From Fodinibacter sp963747405 (GTDB lineage: Bacteria; Actinomycetota; Actinomycetes; Actinomycetales; Dermatophilaceae), in assembly GCA_963747405.1 (NCBI GenBank), contig CAVVFG010000006.1:161328-225327 (forward strand): a DNA stretch of 64,000 nucleotides, given 5' to 3'. The first letter of the stretch is position 1. Every line of letters begins with the position of its first letter. Shown piece by piece: positions 40,763 to 49,305 of the stretch. The notes below the pieces were generated by a model. It saw only the letters and a list, made by a program, of their open reading frames with translations. It was not told the origin of the DNA and did no database searches. The position numbers were made by a program, and so were the translations under genes.

Positions 40763-41551
40763 CTACGGTTTCGGTTCGTGCGGCCTGCGGAACCGGTCGA
40801 GCCGGCGCAGCGTGCCGCCGCGAAGCAGGGGGCGCGGCAGCGCCCGCACCCCGGCGGTGATGACCTTCCACTGCAGCCCGGGTACCGAGACCACCTTGCC
40901 CCGGGCGACGTCGGTGAGCGCCTGCTGCACCACGTCGTCGGCGTCGAGCCAGAGCGGGCCGGGCAGGGCCGACATGCGGATGCCGGCGCGCGCGTGGAAC
41001 TCGGTGCGGGTGAAGCCCGGGCACAGCGCGGTCGCCGTGACGCCGGTGCCCGCCAGCTCGCCGGCCAGGCCTTCGGTGAACACGGTGACGAAGGCCTTCT
41101 CGGCCGAGTAGCTGCCGTTGGCGATGAACGACGCGACCGACGAGACGTTGAGGATGGCGCCGCGGCCCCGGGCACGCATCGCCCGGCCGGCCGCGTGGCA
41201 GGTGAGCATGACGGCCCGCACCATGACGTCGAGCCCGGCCTCCTCGTCGGTGAGGTCGTTGTCGAGGAAGGGCCCGTCGAGGCCGAACCCGGCGTTGTTC
41301 ACCAGCAGGTCGACCGGGCGCAGCCCGTCCTCGAGGCGGGCACACACCAGCGAGGTCGCCACCCGGTCGGACAGGTCGGCCACCAGCACCTCGACGGCGA
41401 CCCCGTGGTGGGTGCGCAGCCTCGCCGCGAGGTCCTCGAGGCGCACGCGGTCGCGGGCCACGAGCACCAGGTCAGTGCCCTCACGGGCGAGGCGTTCGGC
41501 GAAGGCGCGGCCGATGCCGGCGGAGGCGCCGGTGACGAGTGCGGTGCTCAT
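40763..41551 (-). CDS. Short-chain dehydrogenase/reductase
   Basis: 262 residues, classical SDR. TGASAGIG at 8-15 binds the dinucleotide, LLVNNAGFG is the NNAG motif, and the catalytic triad is Ser in ILNVSSVAS with YSAEK. The basic residues RVRL after strand 2 suggest NADP. The C-terminal part (HARAGIRMSALPGPLWLDAD, then a basic tail) resembles DltE/YqjQ-like SDRs. Substrate unknown. Confidence 0.87.
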   Translation of the reverse strand: MSTALVTGASAGIGRAFAERLAREGTDLVLVARDRVRLEDLAARLRTHHGVAVEVLVADLSDRVATSLVCARLEDGLRPVDLLVNNAGFGLDGPFLDNDLTDEEAGLDVMVRAVMLTCHAAGRAMRARGRGAILNVSSVASFIANGSYSAEKAFVTVFTEGLAGELAGTGVTATALCPGFTRTEFHARAGIRMSALPGPLWLDADDVVQQALTDVARGKVVSVPGLQWKVITAGVRALPRPLLRGGTLRRLDRFRRPHEPKP

Positions 41552-41606
41552 GGTTGAGGCACTGTATGCCGGGAACCGCCACCGCGGGGGGCGCCGTACC
41601 CGTGGG

Positions 41607-41612
41607 TAGGGT
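41607..41612 (+). promoter_or_regulatory. -10 element TAGGGT of the exonuclease III gene
   Basis: TAGGGT ends 6 nt before the GTG at 41619, consistent with a leaderless transcript; GAGGAG lies too close to the GTG to work as a ribosome binding site. Confidence 0.45.
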
Positions 41613-41618
41613 GAGGAG

Positions 41619-42404
41619 GTGCGCATCGCCACCTGGAACGTCAACTCGATCCGCTCCCGCATCGACCGCGTGGAGGCCTGGCTGGCCCGCACCGACGTCG
41701 ACGTGCTGCTGGTGCAGGAGACCAAGGCCAAGGACGAGCAGTTCCCCTACGACCGGTTGCGCGCCGTGGGCTACGAGGTCGCCCACCACGGCACCAACCA
41801 GTGGAACGGCGTCGCGATCCTGTCGCGGGTGGGCCTCATCGACGTGACGGTCGGCTTCGACGGCGACCCCGGCTGGGGGGACCCGCTGGTCGCGGAGGCG
41901 CGGTCGATCGGGGCCACGTGCAACGGCATCCGGCTGTGGTCGGTCTACGTGCCCAACGGTCGCGCGCTCGACGACCCGCACATGGCCTACAAGCTCGACT
42001 GGCTGGGGCGGCTGCGCGAACGGGCCGGCGAGTGGGCCGCCGACGGCACCCCGGTAGCGCTGTGCGGCGACTGGAACATCGCGCCGCAGGACGACGACGT
42101 GTGGTCGATGGAGTACTACCTCGACAAGAGCCACGTCTCCCCCGGAGAGCGCGCCGCCTTCAACGCCTTCCTGGAGGCCGGCTTCGTCGACGTCGTGCGC
42201 CCGCACGCCCCCGGTCCTGGTGTGTACACCTACTGGGACTACCAGCGGCTCGCCTTCCAGAAGCGCCGCGGCATGCGCATCGACTTCGTGCTCGGCTCAC
42301 CGTCGTTCGCGGAACGCGTCGCGGGTGCGGCGATCGACCGGGAGGAGCGCAAGGGCGCCGGCGCCAGCGACCACGCGCCGGTCGTGGTGCAGCTGCGGGA
42401 CTGA
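41619..42404 (+). CDS. xthA: Exodeoxyribonuclease III (AP endonuclease)
   Basis: 261 residues. It cuts 5' to abasic sites in base excision repair. RIATWNVNSIRSR, VLLVQETKAKDEQFP (catalytic Glu), WSVYVPNGR, LCGDWNIAPQDDDVW (Asp/Asn pair), and KGAGASDHAPVVVQL (terminal Asp-His) are the EEP-family catalytic motifs. The GTG start is 6 nt after TAGGGT. It is followed after 4 bp by an alpha/beta hydrolase gene. Confidence 0.93.
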   Translation: MRIATWNVNSIRSRIDRVEAWLARTDVDVLLVQETKAKDEQFPYDRLRAVGYEVAHHGTNQWNGVAILSRVGLIDVTVGFDGDPGWGDPLVAEARSIGATCNGIRLWSVYVPNGRALDDPHMAYKLDWLGRLRERAGEWAADGTPVALCGDWNIAPQDDDVWSMEYYLDKSHVSPGERAAFNAFLEAGFVDVVRPHAPGPGVYTYWDYQRLAFQKRRGMRIDFVLGSPSFAERVAGAAIDREERKGAGASDHAPVVVQLRD

Positions 42405-42408
42405 CCCG

Positions 42409-43329
42409 ATGCCGTCACGCAGCTTCGCGCACCAGGGCACCTCACGCGTCGCCCGGCTCCCCGAGGGTGCGGTGCGGCACCGCGTGCGGCTCGGTACCCG
42501 CACCGACGTGCACGCCGTGGAGTGGCCGGCCACGGGGGCGGCCGCTGGCACCCCCGCCGACGGCGTCACCGTGGTGCTGGCCCACGGCTGGACCCTCACC
42601 CACGAGAGCTGGCTGCCGGTCGTCGAGCTGCTGCGGGCGCGCTTCGGGGTGCGGGTCGTCGCGTTCGACCAGCCCGGGCACGGCCGGTCGACCCCCGAGT
42701 CGCGTGCCCCGACGGTGCACGAGCTCGGCGAGGTGCTGAACCGGGTGTTGACGGCGCTGGCGCCGACCGGCCCGCTGGTGCTGGCCGGGCACTCGATGGG
42801 TGGCATGACGATCATGGCGTGGGCCGCCGACCACGCCGACGAGCTCGCGGCCCGGGTACGCGGGGTCGTGCTCGTGGCGACCTCGGCCAAGGTGGCCGAG
42901 GACCGGGTGCGGCTGCCGCTCGAGCGGGCCCTGATGAAGGCCTCGGCGCGGGCTCCCCGGGTGGCGCCCGGCCGGCTGCTCTCGACCAGGTCGCAGACCC
43001 GGCTGCTCTTCGGGCGCGGCGCGGCGCGCGAGACGGTGGACCCCGGGGTGACGCTCATCCGGCACACCTCGCTGCCGACGATGGGTCGCTACTTCCTGGC
43101 CCTGCAGCAGCACGACGAGACCGAGGCCCTGTCGCACCTCGGTGCCGTGCCGACGCGGGTGCTCGTCGGCTCGGCCGACCGGCTCACCCCGGTGGGCCAC
43201 GCGCGCTCGCTGGCCGACGGCATCCGCGGTTCCCGGCTGACGGTGCTGCCGCGGCTGGGCCACATGCTCACCTACGAGGCGCCCGGCGCCGTCGCCGACG
43301 CGGTCGCCGAGGTGCTCACCGCCGGCTGA
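42409..43329 (+). CDS. Alpha/beta hydrolase
   Basis: 306 residues. VVLAHGWTLTHESW forms the oxyanion region, VLAGHSMGGMT holds the nucleophile Ser, GSADRLTPVGH the acid Asp, and LPRLGHMLTYEAP the catalytic His, so the triad is complete. The substrate cannot be deduced. It starts 4 bp after xthA, so the two may be co-transcribed. Its 3' end overlaps the convergent DinB gene by 14 bp. Confidence 0.88.
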   Translation: MPSRSFAHQGTSRVARLPEGAVRHRVRLGTRTDVHAVEWPATGAAAGTPADGVTVVLAHGWTLTHESWLPVVELLRARFGVRVVAFDQPGHGRSTPESRAPTVHELGEVLNRVLTALAPTGPLVLAGHSMGGMTIMAWAADHADELAARVRGVVLVATSAKVAEDRVRLPLERALMKASARAPRVAPGRLLSTRSQTRLLFGRGAARETVDPGVTLIRHTSLPTMGRYFLALQQHDETEALSHLGAVPTRVLVGSADRLTPVGHARSLADGIRGSRLTVLPRLGHMLTYEAPGAVADAVAEVLTAG

Positions 43330-43825
43330 GGATGCCGCTCGCGTAGGCGGCCTGGCCGACGTGCTGGGTGCTGTCGTTGACGACGCTGACCAGGCGCACC
43401 GCGAGGGTGACCGGCGGGTCCCAGTGCTCGTCGACGACCCGGTCGAGGTCGGCGTCGGTGAGGTCGCGCAGGGCGTCGGTGGCGGCGGCGTAGGCGGCGT
43501 CGAGGTAGCCGCGCAGGTGCTCGGCGCTGGCCTGCACGGCCAGCATCTGCTCGAAGGTCATGCCGTAGCCGTGGGCATCGGCCGGAAGGGGCAGGGCGAA
43601 GCGCTCACGCCAGCCGCCCGCCTCCCAGACCACGTCGTACCCGAAGGCGCCGGCGACCTGGGCGTCGACCCCGCGGCTGAGGTGCCAGACCAGCCAGGCG
43701 ATCGTGTTGGTGCTCGGCGCGGGCGGGGTGCCGAGCAGGTCCTCCGGGGTGTCGTCGAGCACCGTGTGCGCGGCGTCGCGGACGCGGTCGAGCGAGTCGA
43801 TGAGCAGGTCAGCAGTGGTGGCCAT
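43316..43825 (-). CDS. DinB-like (mycothiol-dependent enzyme type) protein
   Basis: 169 residues with the DinB four-helix pattern: LLIDSLDRVRDAAHTVLDDT, NTIAWLVWHLSRGVDAQVAG (first metal His), then DLTDADLDRVVDEHWDPPVT and VVNDSTQHVGQAAYASGIL (second His). Actinobacterial members include mycothiol-dependent transferases and isomerases; the reaction here is unknown. The 3' ends of this gene and the hydrolase gene overlap by 14 bp. Confidence 0.82.
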   Translation of the reverse strand: MATTADLLIDSLDRVRDAAHTVLDDTPEDLLGTPPAPSTNTIAWLVWHLSRGVDAQVAGAFGYDVVWEAGGWRERFALPLPADAHGYGMTFEQMLAVQASAEHLRGYLDAAYAAATDALRDLTDADLDRVVDEHWDPPVTLAVRLVSVVNDSTQHVGQAAYASGILSRR

Positions 43826-43912
43826 GCCGCGACGGTACCGCGGGCTGCCCGCCGTGGAGCGAGCCCGAACCGGCGACCTCTGGGCCGGTTCGAGGACTCC
43901 GCCGGCGGGAGG

Positions 43913-45568
43913 TCACAGGCCGAAGGTGGTGGCGTGCCCGCCGGTGCGCCGGTGCAGCCCCAGGGCCAGCGCCGCCAGCGCGCCGAGGCCGGCCGCAACC
44001 GCAGCCCCGCGGAACACCCAGGCCACCTGCACCACGGCGGCTCCCTTGAGGGCCTCGGTGTCGGTGGGGTCGGGCAGGGTGGCGACCAGCCCGTAGTACT
44101 GGTGCAGCCCGATGGCGGTGAGCAGCGCGATACCCACGACCATCCCGACCATCCGCGCCACGACCACGAGCGCGGATGCCGTGCCGCTGCTCTCGCTCGT
44201 CGCCTCCGCCAGCGCGGCGTCGTTGACCGGGGCGAGGGCCAGCCCGATGCCGAGGCCGGCCAGGGCCAGCACCACGGTGGCCGGGAGGTGGTCGAGGGAC
44301 CCGCGGCCCCACGTGCTCATCACGGCCAGCCCCACCGTGGTCAGGGCCAGCCCGCCGGCGGCCACGACCCCGTTGCCAAGCCGGCGCAGCGCCCATCCGC
44401 CGGCGAGCGCGCCCACCGGCACGGCGAGCAGGAAGCGCACGAGCACCAGGGCGGCCTCGGTCTGGGTGGCCCCCTCGACGACGTGCGCGAGCAGTGGCAC
44501 GTCGACCACGATCGCGACCAGGGCGACCCCGACGAGCAGCGACACCACCAGGGCCCAGACCAGCCGGCCGCGCACCAGGCCGCGCGGCACGAGGGGTTCG
44601 GGCGAGCGGCGGTGGTGCACGGCATACAGCACGGCGAGCAGCGCGGCCAGCGGCAGGAGGGCGACACCGAGCGGTCCCACCACCTCGGTGGCCGGCTCGG
44701 AGGCGGCGAAGGTGAGCACGACGCAGCCCAGGGCACCGCCGAGCAGCACGGCACCGAGCAGGTCGGCGCGGCGCAGCAGCGGCCACGCCCCCCGGCCGCC
44801 GACCCCCAGCGCCGCCAGGAGGAACACCGCGGCGACGACACCGATCGGGGTGGCCAGCCGAGACGTCGCGTCGCCGAAGGGCACGAACGGCAGCCCGAGC
44901 GAGACGCTCGTGGTCAGCGCGTCGGGGGCAGCCAGGGCGAGCCCTCCGGTGACCGCTGCGACCACCGACAGGGCGACGACGAGCGGACGGGGGCGGGGGA
45001 TGCCGCTGCCGCCGGTGACGACGACGGCCGCGGCGAGCAGGGTGCCCAGGAACGCGTTGAGCCAGAAGATGGCGCGCCAGTCGGCGACCACCAGCACCAG
45101 GGCGCCCAGCACCGGGCCGAGCACCGAGCCGAGCTCCTGCACGCCACCGACCACACCCAGGGGCACGCCGCGACGGTCGGCGGGCCAGAGCTGGGCGACG
45201 ATCGCGAGGGTGGCCGGCACCAGTCCCCCACCGCCGACGCCCTGCACCACCCGGCCGGCGACGAGCACCGGCAGGTCGGTGGCCAGGGCGGTGACGGCCG
45301 AGCCGGCGACGAACACGCCCAGGCAGGCGAGCAGCACCCGCTGCCGGTCGACGAGGTCGGCCACGCGGCCGATGAGCGGCAGCACCGCGACGTAGCCGAG
45401 CAGGAACCCGGAGATGATCGGCGCCGCCCGCTGCAGCGCGTCGATGGTGACGCCGACCCCGCGCATCATGTCGGTCAGGGCCAGCACCACGACGTAGGTG
45501 TCGGCGGCGGCGAGGGAGACGGCGATCGCGGCCGTCGTGAGCAGCGCCCTAGGGGCGGGTGATCTCAA
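43913..45568 (-). CDS. P55-like MFS exporter partnered with LprG
   Basis: 551 residues, about fourteen helices. The opening (AADTYVVVLALTDMMRGVG, then IISGFLLGYVAVLPLIGRVA) aligns with mycobacterial P55 (Rv1410c), which exports triacylglycerol or lipoglycan together with LprG. LVAGRVVQGVGGGGLVPA is the MFS motif B region. The TTG at 45568, inside the end of the lprG gene (20-bp overlap), gives an N-terminus of the same length as P55. The operon order lprG-P55 is the mycobacterial one. Confidence 0.85.
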   Translation of the reverse strand: MRSPAPRALLTTAAIAVSLAAADTYVVVLALTDMMRGVGVTIDALQRAAPIISGFLLGYVAVLPLIGRVADLVDRQRVLLACLGVFVAGSAVTALATDLPVLVAGRVVQGVGGGGLVPATLAIVAQLWPADRRGVPLGVVGGVQELGSVLGPVLGALVLVVADWRAIFWLNAFLGTLLAAAVVVTGGSGIPRPRPLVVALSVVAAVTGGLALAAPDALTTSVSLGLPFVPFGDATSRLATPIGVVAAVFLLAALGVGGRGAWPLLRRADLLGAVLLGGALGCVVLTFAASEPATEVVGPLGVALLPLAALLAVLYAVHHRRSPEPLVPRGLVRGRLVWALVVSLLVGVALVAIVVDVPLLAHVVEGATQTEAALVLVRFLLAVPVGALAGGWALRRLGNGVVAAGGLALTTVGLAVMSTWGRGSLDHLPATVVLALAGLGIGLALAPVNDAALAEATSESSGTASALVVVARMVGMVVGIALLTAIGLHQYYGLVATLPDPTDTEALKGAAVVQVAWVFRGAAVAAGLGALAALALGLHRRTGGHATTFGL

Positions 45569-46271
45569 CGGGTGCCCCGTAGTCGGTGAGCACCAGCACG
45601 TAGGTCGCCTCGACGCCGGGGAAGAACGGCCCCTTCAGGGTCGCGGTGCGCAGCTGGTCGGAGTCGGTGATGCCGTAGCTCACGTCGAAGGTGCCGGTGC
45701 CGGTGCCGTCGCCGAGGTGGAACAGGTCCTCGACCGTCGAACCGGGCAGGGTGCCGCTGATCTTGGTCAGCACCTCCTGACCGGAGCGGGTCTGGCCGTC
45801 GGCCTTGGGGTCGGCGGTCTGCGGCAGCAGGGCGGAGATGCCGGTGGCGGGGTCGAAGAACATCGCCGGGTTCGGCGCATTCAGGGTGTCCAGGTCGGTC
45901 TTCTTGTAGTCGGGCGTGAAGAACTTCAGGTAGGCGCTCTCGCCGATCGCGATGACGTCGATGGTGCCGCCCAGCCCCTTGATCGTGCCGGTGATGGTGC
46001 CCTGGAACTTCGGCTCGGTGTCGCTGATGACGCCGGCGCCCTTGGCGGCGGTGACGCCGTTCTCGCGGGGCGGCACGTCGCGGCTGGACAGGTCGAGCTG
46101 CACGGTCTTGGCGGCGTCGAACGCCTGTTTCGCCGCGGTCAGCTGCTCGGTCGGGCTCTGCGCCGGGGCCTCGGGCGCGTCGCTCGAGCAGCCCGCCAGG
46201 GCGAGCAGCAGGCCCATCGCGAGCGGCGTGGCGAGGACCAGCGGCCGGCGGGTGGGCAGGGGTCGGCGCAT
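45549..46271 (-). CDS. lprG: LprG/LppX family lipoprotein
   Basis: 240 residues. The lipobox LALAGC puts the lipidated Cys at 28, after a basic, hydrophobic signal. The mature part matches LprG: AKQAFDAAKTVQLDLSSRDV, KFQGTITGTIKGLGGTIDVI, YLKFFTPDYKKTDLDTL, and a terminal VLTDYGAPVEITRP. LprG carries triacylated lipids or lipoglycans across the envelope with P55, whose gene overlaps its 3' end. The region upstream holds the repeat cluster 46328-46464. Confidence 0.9.
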   Translation of the reverse strand: MRRPLPTRRPLVLATPLAMGLLLALAGCSSDAPEAPAQSPTEQLTAAKQAFDAAKTVQLDLSSRDVPPRENGVTAAKGAGVISDTEPKFQGTITGTIKGLGGTIDVIAIGESAYLKFFTPDYKKTDLDTLNAPNPAMFFDPATGISALLPQTADPKADGQTRSGQEVLTKISGTLPGSTVEDLFHLGDGTGTGTFDVSYGITDSDQLRTATLKGPFFPGVEATYVLVLTDYGAPVEITRP

Positions 46272-46327
46272 GGCCGCAACAGTAACCGCACCCCGAGGGG
46301 TGGCGATCCACCCGCCGGCATCCCCAG

Positions 46328-46464
46328 ATCGACCAATAGGTCACCCGGGGGACAGCATCGGGGCGGTTGCAGGTCCTGACATCGACCGATAGGTCACAGG
46401 GATGACACCACACCGCGGAACAGGCGTACCGACATTGACCTATTGGTCGATGCCGGTACGCCTG
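46328..46464. repeat. Three copies of the GACCTATTGGTC repeat, one in a long hairpin
   Basis: Cores lie at 46328-46342 and 46381-46395 (ATCGACC[A/G]ATAGGTC), and in the opposite orientation at 46437-46451. The third is the centre of a 44-bp hairpin: arms 46421-46440 and 46445-46464 pair over 20 bp with two mismatches around a TATT loop. The cluster sits between the lprG start and the clpB stop. Confidence 0.85.
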
Positions 46465-46507
46465 TCGGGTCCTCTGCCAGGGACACCATGGCCCGGCCGG
46501 GCCCGGG

Positions 46508-49060
46508 TCAGCGCAGGAGGAGGCCTGCCTCGCCGAGGTCGACGGTGACCGTGTCGCCGTCACGGACGTCGCCGGCGAGCAGGGCCCGGGCCAACCGGTC
46601 GCCGATCTCGCGCTGCACCAGCCGGCGCAGCGGCCGCGCGCCGTAGGCCGGGTCGTAGCCCTGCTCGGCCAGCCAGGCCTTGGCGGTGTCGGTGACCTCG
46701 AGGCTGATCCGGCGGTCGTGCAGCCGGGTCGCCAGGGCGCGCACCTGCAGGTCGACGATGCGGGCCAGCTCGTCGGTCGACAGCGGCTCGAAGACGACGA
46801 CCTCGTCGAGGCGGTTGAGGAACTCCGGCTTGAACGCCTGGCGCACCGCGGCCATCACGGCCTCCCGCTTGGCGGACGGCTCGAGCAGCGGGTCGACGAG
46901 GTACTGCGAGCCGAGGTTCGAGGTCATCACCAGGATGACGTTGCGGAAGTCGACCGTGCGCCCCTGCCCGTCGGTGAGCCGCCCGTCGTCGAGCACCTGC
47001 AGCAGGATGTCGAAGGTCTCGGGGTGGGCCTTCTCGACCTCGTCGAGCAGCACCACCGAGTAGGGCCGACGGCGCACCGCCTCGGTGAGCTGGCCGCCCT
47101 CCTCGTAGCCGACGTAGCCGGGCGGCGCGCCGATCAGCCGCGCCACGGCGTGCCGCTCCGAGTACTCCGACATGTCGATGCGCACCATCGCGCGCTCGTC
47201 ATCGAACAGGAAGTCGGCGAGCGACTTCGCGAGCTCGGTCTTGCCCACACCGGTCGGGCCGAGGAACAGGAACGACCCGGTCGGCCGGTCTGGGTCGGCG
47301 ACCCCCGCGCGGGAGCGGCGCACGGCATCCGACACCGCACGCACGGCCTCGGTCTGGCCGATGAGGCGGGCACCCAGCAGCGACTCCATCGACAGCAGCT
47401 TCTCGGTCTCGCCCTGCAGCAGGCGCCCGGCCGGGATGCCGGTCCACGCCGAGATCACCTCGGCGATGTCGTCGGCCCCCACCCGCTCCTTGACCATCAG
47501 GTCGGCGGATGCCGTGGCCGACTCCGCCTGCTGGGCCGCGTCGAGCTCGGCCTCGAGAGAAGGGATCTCGCCGTAGAGCAGGCGCGAGGCGCCCTCGTAG
47601 TCACCCTCGCGCTGCAGTCGGTCGGCCTGCGTGCGCAGGTCGTCGAGGCGCGCCTTCAGGTCACCGACCCGGTTCAGGCCCGACTTCTCCGACTCCCACC
47701 TCGCGGTCAGCGCTGCCAGCTCCTCGGTCCTCTCGGCGAGGTCGGCACGCAGCCGGTCGAGCCGCTCGACCGAGGCCGCGTCGGTCTCCTTGACCAGGTG
47801 CAGCTCCTCCATCTTCAACCGGTCGACCGAACGCCGGAGCACGTCGATCTCGACGGGGCTGGAGTCGATCTCCATCCGCAGCCGGGACGCCGCCTCGTCG
47901 ACGAGGTCGATCGCCTTGTCGGGCAGCTGGCGGCCGGAGATGTAGCGGTCGGAGAGGGCTGCGGCCGCCACGAGCGCGCTGTCCTCGATCTCGACCTTGT
48001 GGTGCGCCTCGTAGCGCTCCTTGAGCCCGCGCAGGATGGCGATGGTGTCCTCGACCGACGGCTCCCCCACGAACACCTGCTGGAAGCGCCGCTCGAGCGC
48101 GGGGTCCTTCTCGACGTGCTCGCGGAACTCGTCGAGCGTGGTCGCGCCGACGAGGCGCAGCTCACCGCGGGCCAGCATCGGCTTGAGCATGTTGCTCGCG
48201 TCCATCGCCGACTCGCCAGTGGCGCCGGCGCCCACGACCGTGTGCAGCTCGTCGATGAAGGTGACGACCTGGCCGGCGGACTCCTTGATCTCCTCGAGCA
48301 CGGCCTTGAGCCGCTCCTCGAACTCGCCGCGGTACTTCGCCCCGGCGACCATCGCACCGAGGTCGAGCGCGATCAGCCGCTTTCCGCGCAGCGACTCGGG
48401 CACGTCGCCGTCGACGATGCGCTGGGCCAGCCCCTCGACGACGGCGGTCTTGCCGACGCCAGGCTCACCGATGAGCACCGGGTTGTTCTTGGTGCGCCGG
48501 GAGAGCACCTGCACCACGCGACGGATCTCGTCGTCGCGGCCGATCACCGGGTCGAGCCGGCCCTCGCGGGCGGCCTCGGTGAGGTCGGTGCCGTACGTGG
48601 CCAGGGCCTCGCCACTGGCCTCGGGGTCCTCGGTGGTCACCTTGGCGCCGCCGCGCAGGTGGTCGAGCTGCTCCTCGAGCGCCCGGGCGTCACCCTGCAC
48701 GGCCCCCTTCTCGAGCAGGGCGAGCAGCAGGACGTCGGTCGAGAGGTAGGCGTCGCCGCGCGCCGCCATCAGGGTGGACGCGTGCTGCAGCACCGAGAGC
48801 GCGGCCTGGCCCAGGGCGGGGGTGCCGACGGTTGCACCGGTCGTGCGCGGCATCCCGCTGAGCACGGAGCGGGCGGTCGCCGCCATCCCCTCGGCCGTGC
48901 TGCCGGCGGCAGCGAGCAGCGCGGGCGTGGTGGTGCCCTCCTGCTCGGCGAGGGCAAGGGCCAGGTGGGCGGGGGTGATCTCGGGGTGGCCGGCGGCCTG
49001 CGCCGCGCGCTGGGCGACTGCCAGGGCCTCGGCCACCTTGGTGGTGGGCTTCAGCTCCAT
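46508..49060 (-). CDS. clpB: ATP-dependent chaperone ClpB
   Basis: 850 residues, normal length. ClpB works with DnaK to dissolve protein aggregates. The N-domain (residues 1-145), AAA-1 with Walker A GEPGVGKT, the coiled middle domain (about 395-520, LAERTEELAALTARWESEKS) and AAA-2 with GPTGVGKT are all present. VVTFIDELHT and VVLLDEVEKAH are the Walker B boxes. A HAIR operator (49122-49142) lies upstream, so HspR (encoded at 55131) should repress it. Confidence 0.96.
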   Translation of the reverse strand: MELKPTTKVAEALAVAQRAAQAAGHPEITPAHLALALAEQEGTTTPALLAAAGSTAEGMAATARSVLSGMPRTTGATVGTPALGQAALSVLQHASTLMAARGDAYLSTDVLLLALLEKGAVQGDARALEEQLDHLRGGAKVTTEDPEASGEALATYGTDLTEAAREGRLDPVIGRDDEIRRVVQVLSRRTKNNPVLIGEPGVGKTAVVEGLAQRIVDGDVPESLRGKRLIALDLGAMVAGAKYRGEFEERLKAVLEEIKESAGQVVTFIDELHTVVGAGATGESAMDASNMLKPMLARGELRLVGATTLDEFREHVEKDPALERRFQQVFVGEPSVEDTIAILRGLKERYEAHHKVEIEDSALVAAAALSDRYISGRQLPDKAIDLVDEAASRLRMEIDSSPVEIDVLRRSVDRLKMEELHLVKETDAASVERLDRLRADLAERTEELAALTARWESEKSGLNRVGDLKARLDDLRTQADRLQREGDYEGASRLLYGEIPSLEAELDAAQQAESATASADLMVKERVGADDIAEVISAWTGIPAGRLLQGETEKLLSMESLLGARLIGQTEAVRAVSDAVRRSRAGVADPDRPTGSFLFLGPTGVGKTELAKSLADFLFDDERAMVRIDMSEYSERHAVARLIGAPPGYVGYEEGGQLTEAVRRRPYSVVLLDEVEKAHPETFDILLQVLDDGRLTDGQGRTVDFRNVILVMTSNLGSQYLVDPLLEPSAKREAVMAAVRQAFKPEFLNRLDEVVVFEPLSTDELARIVDLQVRALATRLHDRRISLEVTDTAKAWLAEQGYDPAYGARPLRRLVQREIGDRLARALLAGDVRDGDTVTVDLGEAGLLLR

Positions 49061-49121
49061 GCGGGACTCTCCTCGAGCCGGGGACGGGGTGTCAGGCTTC
49101 CTTCAGGGCAACCCTGCCAAA

Positions 49122-49142
49122 GTTGAGTCTATTCCACTCAAG
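49122..49142. promoter_or_regulatory. HAIR operator (HspR site) before clpB
   Basis: GTTGAGT-N7-ACTCAAG (49122-49128 and 49136-49142) matches the HAIR consensus CTTGAGT-N7-ACTCAAG with one mismatch. It sits about 60 bp upstream of the clpB start. The same one-mismatch arm occurs before dnaK. Confidence 0.88.
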
Positions 49143-49305
49143 TATCTCTGGTGCTGTGGGACGTCGCCCGGCATGCCGGGCCAGCACCCCGCGCCAGGCG
49201 CCGGTTGCTCTCGGGCGCATGCGGGTCACGGCATCCGAATCTCTGGCGCCACCCGAGGGCGGGATGCCCGCCGCCGTCCCACCGACCGTGGTCGGCGTTC
49301 GCCGG

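Noticed and set aside
46718..49126. Long plus-strand open frame opposite clpB
   Set aside because: The clpB frame has full family motifs; the plus-strand frame is its complement with no recognisable domain.
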